This document shows, one piece after another, positions 58,023 through 64,000 of a DNA stretch of 64,000 nt; the stretch's first letter is position 1; every line of letters starts with the position of its first letter. Source of the DNA: Labilibacter marinus (GTDB taxonomy: Bacteria > Bacteroidota > Bacteroidia > Bacteroidales > Marinilabiliaceae). The stretch spans positions 1 through 64,000 of the forward strand of contig NZ_LXYE02000054.1 in NCBI RefSeq assembly GCF_001659685.2. The letters run 5' to 3'. Below the pieces are notes generated by a model. It searched no databases, was not told the DNA's origin, and saw only the letters and a list, made by a program, of their open reading frames with translations. A program made the position numbers and the translations under genes.

Positions 58023-58475
58023 CTACTCGGGCTTGGAATGGATAATCTCATCCATGATTTCTACTGCCGACATAACCAACTTAGGGCATAAGCTATTAAA
58101 TAATCCCGATTCCACAGCTTTCGCTTTTTCTTCCGGTATGCTCATGTCATATCCTAATAAATCGCAGCATTGCGAAGAACCATTTTGCCTTTCAAACTCC
58201 TTTAAAAAGGCTTGTGCTTTATTGTACATGGCTGGTTTGTTAGCAGTTTGCGCCTCCGTATATCCTTCATAAACGCCCAATGCCATTAATGCACCAGTAA
58301 TTGCACCACATGTTTTTCCTTGCTGTGCTATGCCCCCTCCAAAAGCGGAGGACATCATTTCTAAAGCATTTACATCTAATTTATCCGAAGCAAGTCCTAT
58401 CAAAGCAGATTGCGCACAATTGCAGTTGTTGCTGAATTTATCCTGAGCTAGTTTAAGTTTGTCTTTTAAAGTCAT
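58023..58475 (-). CDS. C_GCAxxG_C_C family redox protein
   Basis: 150 residues. Conserved cysteine pattern of TIGR01909: C18 and C20 (NNCNCAQ), C56 in KTCGAITGAL, the pair C103-C104 (SSQCCDLLGYD) and C130 (SLCPKLV). The family has no settled function; the cysteines suggest metal or redox chemistry. It is transcribed away from amt, which begins 368 bp away. Confidence 0.87.
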   Translation of the reverse strand: MTLKDKLKLAQDKFSNNCNCAQSALIGLASDKLDVNALEMMSSAFGGGIAQQGKTCGAITGALMALGVYEGYTEAQTANKPAMYNKAQAFLKEFERQNGSSQCCDLLGYDMSIPEEKAKAVESGLFNSLCPKLVMSAVEIMDEIIHSKPE

Positions 58476-58843
58476 AATTATAAATGTTACTGGTTCGTTA
58501 GTTATTAGTCATTGATTCGATTTACCATGCTAATCACTAGCTATTGTTTACAAAATTGGAGCTTAAAAGTAATGAATATCCAAACTTGATTACTGTGTTA
58601 CAGGAATGATTATGATGAAAGTAGCTAACTTGTAATCTTTCTAAATTAGTATTTTTTATGACCAATGTCATGTTTCTCTATTTAGTCGTAATCTATTCAT
58701 ATACACCTTATAGAAACTACGCCTGTTGTATTTTTTAATGCTTTTAAAATGCACATACCCCATTGGCATGAGGGGTGACGTTTTTAAATGTATACTTTTG
58801 CGGCGCATATTGAGAAAAATTAACGCAAATTTTATTTATTATC
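58476..58843. other. Divergent intergenic region before amt
   Basis: 368 bases between the C_GCAxxG_C_C gene (minus) and amt (plus). A -7 match TACTTTTG sits at 58793-58800, 43 bases before the amt ATG. A short ACCCC...GGGGT inverted repeat at 58757-58776 lies just upstream and could be an operator. No gene seen. Confidence 0.5.
58793..58800 (+). promoter_or_regulatory. Candidate -7 box of amt
   Basis: TACTTTTG matches TAnnTTTG and lies 43 bases before the amt start codon, the same leader length as at 48.3 and 50.25 kb. No matching -33 TTTG was found. Confidence 0.5.
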
Positions 58844-60064
58844 ATGTTTGATACTGGAACAACAACATTTATGATGCTGGCCACTAGCTTGGTTATGCTC
58901 ATGACTCCAGGATTGGCATTTTTTTATGGGGGCTTGGCCTGTAAAAGAAACATCCTTGGAGTAATGATACAAAGCTTTGTGTCACTTGGAATCACTACCA
59001 TTTTATGGTGGGCTTTTGGTTATTCTTTATGTTTTAGCGGAGGAGAGAACGCTATTATTGGGAATTTAGATAAAGCCTTTTTAAATGGTGTAGGCCTTGA
59101 TTCACTTTATTCTGCAGACAAAAAATTTCCTGAATTGGTATTTGTATCCTATCAGATGATGTTTGCCATTATTACACCAGCATTGATTACTGGAGCTTTT
59201 GCCAATAGGGTAACTTTTAAAGCGTACCTACTATTTCTTATTTTTTGGCAGATTTTTGTTTACTACCCGTTTGTACATATGATTTGGGGTGGTGGAATTT
59301 TGGCCCATTGGGGAGTTTTAGATTTTGCAGGAGGGATTGTTGTGCATGCCACAGCAGGTGCCGCCGCACTAGCCTCAGTGTTGTATGTTGGAAAGCGTCG
59401 TAATGTAGATTCTAAACCAAACAGTATTCCTTTGGTGGCTGTAGGTACAGGATTTCTTTGGTTTGGATGGTATGGTTTTAATGCTGGTTCAGAACTAGCT
59501 GTAAATGGAATTACTGCATTAGCTTTCTTAAATACAGATATTGCCGCATCCGTTGCAGCTGTTACCTGGTTAATTATTGAGTGGGTTAAAACCGATAAAA
59601 AGAAACCTAGTTTCATTGGACTTTTAACCGGATCTATAGCAGGTTTAGCTACTATAACTCCAGCTGCAGGCTATGTTACCATAAATACTGCTGTGTTAAT
59701 AGGTGTAGTTGCTGGTGCTGGATGCTACTTTGCAGTACAACTTAAAGAACGTCTTAAATGGGATGATGCTTTAGATGTATGGGGAGTTCATGGTGTTGGT
59801 GGTGTATTAGGAACCATTATGCTAGGACTATTCGCCACTAAAGCAGTAAATGCCAATGGGGCTGACGGTTTATTTTATGGTAATGCTTCCTTTTTAGTTA
59901 AAGAGTTAGTTGCCATATTGGTTTCCTCGGTTTACGCCTTTGGTTTTACATGGGTAATGTTAGTGGTTATTAATAAAATAACGCCAGTAAAAGTAAGTGC
60001 TGAAGAAGAAGAAATGGGATTAGATGAAGCTATGCACGGAGAGATTGCACGAGATAGTTACTAA
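58844..60064 (+). CDS. amt: Ammonium transporter Amt
   Basis: 406 residues, eleven membrane helices as in AmtB. The twin histidines of the pore are visible in 'HATAGAAALA' and 'WGVHGVGGVLG', and 'GTGFLWFGWYGFNAGS' is the family signature. It imports ammonium under nitrogen limitation. In most bacteria glnK/glnB follows amt, but here the next gene is a different membrane protein; the PII partner must be elsewhere. Short acidic C-terminal tail present. Confidence 0.95.
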   Translation: MFDTGTTTFMMLATSLVMLMTPGLAFFYGGLACKRNILGVMIQSFVSLGITTILWWAFGYSLCFSGGENAIIGNLDKAFLNGVGLDSLYSADKKFPELVFVSYQMMFAIITPALITGAFANRVTFKAYLLFLIFWQIFVYYPFVHMIWGGGILAHWGVLDFAGGIVVHATAGAAALASVLYVGKRRNVDSKPNSIPLVAVGTGFLWFGWYGFNAGSELAVNGITALAFLNTDIAASVAAVTWLIIEWVKTDKKKPSFIGLLTGSIAGLATITPAAGYVTINTAVLIGVVAGAGCYFAVQLKERLKWDDALDVWGVHGVGGVLGTIMLGLFATKAVNANGADGLFYGNASFLVKELVAILVSSVYAFGFTWVMLVVINKITPVKVSAEEEEMGLDEAMHGEIARDSY

Positions 60065-60085
60065 TTGTACAAAGAAATATTGAAC

Positions 60086-60128
60086 AAAAACGCTCTTGGC
60101 ATTATTTATGCTTAAGAGCGTTTTTTTT
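60086..60128 (+). terminator. Intrinsic terminator of amt
   Basis: 12-bp perfect stem (60086-60097 with 60114-60125) with a T-run directly after. Confidence 0.85.
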
Positions 60129-60289
60129 ATAGCTAAAAATGCCGGTATTAAACCTGGGTGAATATGACAGATAAATAAGTATTGAGTTAGTTTTAAAAAT
60201 GAAATACCGAATAATCAGCTATTTTTTATAATTTGCATATATAAAATATGCTTTTTTAGATTTATATTAATCAAACAAAATAACACTTT

Positions 60290-60883
60290 ATGGAATCATT
60301 TAGTTTTCAGCGACCATGGATCTCGGCAGTGCGAGGAATTTCTTATATTGCTTTAGGACTCTTTGCTATTATTCAAAAGCCCGACTCTTTTCAACCTTTG
60401 CTATTGATAATGGCTTTGTTAATTGGTTTTATAGTAGTGCTTTCTTTAGGAGAAACTACTATCATGAAAAAAACGAAGTTAAAAGGAACTTTATTAGGTG
60501 TGTTTATCATTCATGTTTTTATACTGGTGGTATTAATTCGCGCTTTTTTCTTTTATGAATCAGGTGCTTTTACGATAGAACGAGCACGATTTGCAGGTAT
60601 TGTTGCGGTAATGGTAAGTGTAGGTTTTAACGTTGTACTTAATTTGATGGAATCTTTTGCTCTTATTCGTGCAAAAATTAAATTCTGGCCTATTTATATT
60701 ATAGAAGCTATTTTGTCGCTGATGTTAATGACTTTTATCTTTAGTTTGGTGAAAGGTATAAATCCTGTTTTTTTAGAAATGATAGGTTATTATAGTATTG
60801 GTTTCGGAGTCATTTCGATTCTCCTTACTAAAATTGTGTTGCAAGTTAATGCTATTCAATCCTCAGAATCGGATAATGATTAA
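60290..60883 (+). CDS. HdeD/DUF308-like membrane protein
   Basis: 197 residues with six hydrophobic segments arranged in pairs, similar to HdeD/DUF308 acid-stress membrane proteins ('RGISYIALGLFAIIQKP' at the start is the usual opening with a Gly-rich first helix). The family role is unclear. 225 bp after amt behind a strong terminator, with its own terminator downstream, so it is a single-gene unit. Confidence 0.7.
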   Translation: MESFSFQRPWISAVRGISYIALGLFAIIQKPDSFQPLLLIMALLIGFIVVLSLGETTIMKKTKLKGTLLGVFIIHVFILVVLIRAFFFYESGAFTIERARFAGIVAVMVSVGFNVVLNLMESFALIRAKIKFWPIYIIEAILSLMLMTFIFSLVKGINPVFLEMIGYYSIGFGVISILLTKIVLQVNAIQSSESDND

Positions 60884-60914
60884 AAACAAATAGATATAAT
60901 AATGATATATTAAA

Positions 60915-60950
60915 CAGCGCCTTGTTTCGTCAGAAGCAAGGCGCTGCTTT
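60915..60950 (+). terminator. Intrinsic terminator
   Basis: 14-bp stem (60915-60928 with 60933-60946, one G-T pair), tetraloop, then CTTTG. Strong hairpin, short T-run. Confidence 0.75.
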
Positions 60951-61137
60951 GTGTATGTGTTTATGATCATGTTGATTATCGTTGAATTATTCAAACATAT
61001 TTCTTTGTAAATTGAAAGGGGAATTGCCAACAAGTAGCTACATTTTGAAAAGGATATTTTTTTTTCAACTCACCCAATAAAAATGCTATAATTATATGTT
61101 TTTTTGATACTTTTACGGCTCAATATTAAAACCGATT

Positions 61138-61701
61138 ATGTCGCAAAAAACAGACCAACAGTTTGAGCATGTAATTAACGTCTGCAAAGATATTTTTGTA
61201 AAGAAGATGAAGGATTACGGCACAGCTTGGCGAATTCTTCGTCCCTCTTCCATGACCGATCAAATTTTTATTAAAGCGCAGCGTATTCGAAGCATCGAAA
61301 CCAAGGGAGTAACTAAGGTAGATGAAGGTGTTCGCTCAGAGTTTATAGGAATAATCAATTACGCCGCAATGGCCATTATCCAACTTGAAAAAGGACCATC
61401 TGATCAACCAGAAATGGATAATGATGAAGCTTTAAAAATGTATATAGATAATATATACAAAGCGAAGAACTTAATGTTGAATAAGAATCATGATTATGAT
61501 GAGGCTTGGAGAAGCATGCGTATTAGTTCTTTCACGGATTTGATATTAATGAAACTTCATCGTACCAAACAAATTGAAGATAACGAAGGGCAAACTATCA
61601 TATCGGAAGGTATTGATGCCAACTACCTTGATATGATTAATTATGCCATTTTTGCAATGATACAGTTAGACTTTCCTGACACGGAGACTCCCAAAGAATA
61701 A
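61138..61701 (+). CDS. DUF1599 protein with internal duplication
   Basis: 187 residues made of two copies of the same ~80-residue unit. First copy: 'MKDYGTAWRILRPSSMTDQI' (about 23-42) and 'FIGIINYAAMAIIQLE'. Second: 'NHDYDEAWRSMRISSFTDLI' (about 119-138) and 'YLDMINYAIFAMIQLD'. DUF1599 resembles all-alpha nucleotide pyrophosphohydrolase-like folds, but the function is not assigned. It is 3 bp from the downstream DoxX-like gene, and this gene order with tpiA is conserved in Bacteroides relatives as far as I recall. Confidence 0.88.
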   Translation: MSQKTDQQFEHVINVCKDIFVKKMKDYGTAWRILRPSSMTDQIFIKAQRIRSIETKGVTKVDEGVRSEFIGIINYAAMAIIQLEKGPSDQPEMDNDEALKMYIDNIYKAKNLMLNKNHDYDEAWRSMRISSFTDLILMKLHRTKQIEDNEGQTIISEGIDANYLDMINYAIFAMIQLDFPDTETPKE

Positions 61702-61704
61702 ATA

Positions 61705-62931
61705 ATGACAAGAGTTTTATTTTTAATTAGCAGAATTTTAGTTGGAGCTACATTTATTTTTGCAGGATTTGTAAAGGCTGTAGATCCAATGGGTTATGCA
61801 ATAAAAATAACCGACTACCTAAGTGCTTTTCATCTGGAAGGGCTTTCGAGTATGGCTATGATTGCGTCTATAGCTATTATTGCTTTAGAGTTTTTAACTG
61901 GTTTGCATTTATTATTGGGTATTCGCATTAAAACAGCGTCGTTTTTTACGTTGGTCTTTATGGCTGTGTTTACACCATTAACGCTTTATATTGCTATTGC
62001 AGAACCTGTAACCGATTGCGGATGTTTTGGCGATGCTTTAAAAATAAGCAATTGGCAAACTTTTATTAAAAATGTAATCATCTGTTTACCTACAGTATGG
62101 CTGTATTTAAATAGAAAGAATTTTAATGAAGAAGTTTCTGCAGTTAATAAAGTGCTTATCACTGCTTTTTTTACTCTAGGAATTATTGGCGTATCACAGT
62201 ATAGTTTAAAGCATTTACCAGTTCTCGATTTTCGTCCTTATAAGGTGGGAAGTAATATACATGAGGGAATGATTATTCCTGAAGATGCAGAACAACCTGA
62301 GTACGAAACTACCTTTTTAATGGAAAAAGGCGGAGAACAAAAAACATTTACTGCCGAAAACTACCCTTATACTGATTCCACTTGGGTATTTGTAAGTAGT
62401 AAAACCAAAGTGTTGAAAAAAGGTTACGAACCCCCAATTCATGATTTTGTATTGATGGATGCTGAGGGTGTAGATCAAACACAAAATATTATTAATAACG
62501 ATAATCCTATTCTATTAGTCGTTTCTTCTCAAATTAAAAAAGGAACCTGGAGCGAAGGAAAACAGGAGCAGATTAAAGCTTTAAAAGATGCGATTTACGA
62601 GCAAGGTGTAAAAACGTATTTTTTAACCGCTTCGGCGGATGACGATATTACTAAGTTTGAATTTGAGGGAGATGGTGGTTTTGAGTATTTGAATGCTGAT
62701 GAAACCATGCTAAAAACCATTATACGTTCCAACCCGGGTTTAGTGCTTTTGCAAAAAGGCAACGTAGTAGGGAAGTGGCATCATAATGATATTCCGCAAG
62801 TAGCTGAATTTAAAAATCCCGTAAGGTATAGTTTAGGAGAGCACGAGCAAAAGCAAAATAAAATGTTTGTTTGGCTTGCTGTACTTACTAGCCTATTGGT
62901 GGTTATAGTTTTAATGAGAAAAAATAAATAG
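61705..62931 (+). CDS. BT_3928-like DoxX/MauE membrane protein
   Basis: 408 residues. N-terminal four-helix DoxX/MauE-type membrane domain (about 1-160, with 'RILVGATFIFAGFVKAVDP' and the C-x-C-F-G motif in TDCGCFGDAL), a periplasmic thioredoxin-like region (about 235-370) that lacks a CxxC active site, and a C-terminal helix near 390-406. MauE-type proteins pair with thiol-disulfide systems. It is tightly linked to DUF1599 upstream and tpiA 33 bp downstream. Function unproven. Confidence 0.8.
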   Translation: MTRVLFLISRILVGATFIFAGFVKAVDPMGYAIKITDYLSAFHLEGLSSMAMIASIAIIALEFLTGLHLLLGIRIKTASFFTLVFMAVFTPLTLYIAIAEPVTDCGCFGDALKISNWQTFIKNVIICLPTVWLYLNRKNFNEEVSAVNKVLITAFFTLGIIGVSQYSLKHLPVLDFRPYKVGSNIHEGMIIPEDAEQPEYETTFLMEKGGEQKTFTAENYPYTDSTWVFVSSKTKVLKKGYEPPIHDFVLMDAEGVDQTQNIINNDNPILLVVSSQIKKGTWSEGKQEQIKALKDAIYEQGVKTYFLTASADDDITKFEFEGDGGFEYLNADETMLKTIIRSNPGLVLLQKGNVVGKWHHNDIPQVAEFKNPVRYSLGEHEQKQNKMFVWLAVLTSLLVVIVLMRKNK

Positions 62932-62964
62932 TCAAAATAATTTCAATAACAAACATTTTTTACG

Positions 62965-63720
62965 ATGAGACAAAACATTGTTGCCGGTAACTGGAAATTG
63001 AACACAACACTTCAAGAAGGTGTAAAATTAGCCACTGAATTAAACGAGATTTTAGCTTCTAAAACAATCAACTGTGGTGTTGTTGTTGGTGTGCCTTCTA
63101 CGCACATTACTGAAGTAGTAAAGGCTGTTGACGCTGGAAAAATTGGTGTTGCTGCTCAAAACTGTGCAGATCAAGAATCTGGAGCTTATACAGGAGAGAT
63201 TTCTGCTGCTATGGTGAAGTCTACAGGAGCTGGACATGTAATTCTAGGTCACTCTGAAAGAAGAGAGTATTATGGTGAAACTAATGCTACTTTAAAAGTT
63301 AAAACTGATTTAGCTTTAGCAAACGGTTTAACGCCAATTTTTTGTATTGGTGAGGTATTAGAAGAAAGAGAAGCTGAAAAGCAAAATGAGGTTGTTAAAA
63401 GTCAGATTGAAGAGGCTTTATTTCACCTTTCTGCTGACGAATTTGCTAAAATCGTTATCGCTTACGAACCAGTATGGGCTATCGGAACTGGAAAAGTTGC
63501 TTCTCCTGAGCAAGCTCAAGAGATTCACGCTTACATTCGTTCGGTAATTGCTGACAAATACAGCGCTGAGGTTGCTGATAACACTTCTATCCTTTATGGT
63601 GGTAGTTGTAAGCCTGGAAACGCTAAAGAATTATTCGCTAACCCAGATGTGGATGGTGGTTTAATTGGTGGTGCTTCTTTAAAAGCTGAAGACTTTTACG
63701 GAATTATTGCTGCTTTTTAA
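62965..63720 (+). CDS. tpiA: Triosephosphate isomerase
   Basis: 251 residues, full length. Catalytic set complete: K11 in AGNWKLN, H96 in ILGHSERR and E168 in [11 protein letters not shown], with the flexible loop following. It interconverts dihydroxyacetone phosphate and glyceraldehyde-3-phosphate in glycolysis. Codons are more G/C-ending and regular than in surrounding genes, as expected for a highly expressed gene. Likely co-transcribed with DUF1599 and the DoxX-like gene. Confidence 0.97.
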   Translation: MRQNIVAGNWKLNTTLQEGVKLATELNEILASKTINCGVVVGVPSTHITEVVKAVDAGKIGVAAQNCADQESGAYTGEISAAMVKSTGAGHVILGHSERREYYGETNATLKVKTDLALANGLTPIFCIGEVLEEREAEKQNEVVKSQIEEALFHLSADEFAKIVIAYEPVWAIGTGKVASPEQAQEIHAYIRSVIADKYSAEVADNTSILYGGSCKPGNAKELFANPDVDGGLIGGASLKAEDFYGIIAAF

Positions 63721-63741
63721 GCATCGATATTTAAGATAAAT

Positions 63742-63777
63742 AAAATGGCCTATTCTGTTGAGTAGGCCATTTTTTTA
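63742..63777. terminator. Bidirectional intrinsic terminator
   Basis: 11-bp perfect stem (63742-63752 with 63763-63773), 10-base loop, T-run after it. Lies between tpiA and the converging partial gene. Confidence 0.85.
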
Positions 63778-63841
63778 TGCTTTAAATTATGCGTTTGAAT
63801 ACTACGAATTTTCCATCTATATTTCTTTAGTCTGTATAGGC

Positions 63842-64000
63842 CTACTCATTAAAAGATTCATCCAAATCGTATTCCGATAAGTCTTCGCCACGATCTATTT
63901 CGGGTAACTCTTCCCAAATAAAAATTTCAGCTTTGGTTTTGGGTCTAAATTCTTCTAACCAATAAAAACCATCTAACCTAAGGTTTTCGTCAGGTACTAA
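63842..64000 (-). CDS. Hypothetical protein, C-terminal fragment
   Basis: Reading the minus strand from the right edge, an open frame of 52 codons ends with TAG at 63842-63844. The encoded piece includes 'NLRLDGFYWLEEFRPKTKAE' and then an acidic tail with 'WEELPEIDRGEDLSEYDLDE'. It is in phase over the whole stretch and has a sensible protein composition, so it is the 3' end of a real gene continuing outside the window. Family not recognised. It converges on tpiA across a bidirectional terminator. Confidence 0.65.
   Translation of the reverse strand, partial: LVPDENLRLDGFYWLEEFRPKTKAEIFIWEELPEIDRGEDLSEYDLDESFNE

Overview
The window looks like a chromosome segment of a Bacteroidota bacterium, probably a free-living, polysaccharide-degrading member of Bacteroidales/Marinilabiliales-type lineages. 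Support: AT-rich DNA, promoter -7 elements of the form TAnnTTTG, many lipoproteins, three S1 sulfatases, GH2, GH29 and GH110 enzymes, a Reg_prop/Y_Y_Y sensor, DUF3857 proteins, and the gene order DUF1599 - DoxX-like - tpiA that I recall from Bacteroides relatives. The order-level placement is inference. I saw no tRNA, rRNA, CRISPR array, insertion sequence or phage gene.

Layout. 1-3.1 kb: RDD membrane protein (5' partial), an ABC permease-like protein with its ATPase, and a PrcB-domain lipoprotein. 3.3-9.7 kb: a sulfatase, a CBM9-like lipoprotein, a TPR/LuxR-type regulator (minus) and a GH29 fucosidase. 9.8-14.6 kb: housekeeping and signalling (fabG, sirtuin, Cache-type chemoreceptor, PrsW protease, ArfB). 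14.7-17.2 kb: a GH2 enzyme (minus). 17.7-23.8 kb: an accessory block, all on minus, with three unrecognised proteins and two tandem paralogous lipoproteins whose C-terminal halves look like aerolysin/ETX-MTX2 beta-pore-forming toxins. 24.3-27.6 kb: a 1093-residue protein joining a 14-blade polysaccharide-sensor propeller and Y_Y_Y domain to a chemoreceptor signalling domain.

27.9-39.2 kb is a co-directional glycan-degradation cluster: Tat-type FAD oxidoreductase, a protein with a possible covalent-FMN motif, SASA esterase, GH110 alpha-1,3-galactosidase, two sulfatases and a GH2 beta-galactosidase. With the GH29 and the 3.3 kb sulfatase this suggests use of sulfated, fucose- and galactose-containing glycans (algal galactan/fucan or mucin-like). 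No SusC/SusD pair and no sulfatase-maturating enzyme is present here. 39.4-44.8 kb: a 33-codon micro-ORF, two DUF3857/transglutaminase-like proteins and a DUF6786-like lipoprotein (minus).

45-54.3 kb: a PLD-like protein, a LytTR regulator, two secreted unknowns, a radical SAM protein, a nitroreductase, an unknown plus SDR pair, an OpuAC-like protein without signal peptide, MarR and AraC regulators and an ABM monooxygenase. Two promoters here share a TTGTAYGTACAA palindrome at the same distance from the -7 box. 54.3-58.5 kb (minus): thioesterase, threonine aldolase, glutathione peroxidase, solitary trpB and a C_GCAxxG_C_C protein. 58.8-64 kb: amt, an HdeD/DUF308-like protein, DUF1599, DoxX-like, tpiA and the 3' end of a minus-strand gene.

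The most unusual items are the aerolysin-like lipoprotein pair, the divergently placed propeller-chemoreceptor fusion, and the FAD oxidoreductase next to a possible flavinylated partner.
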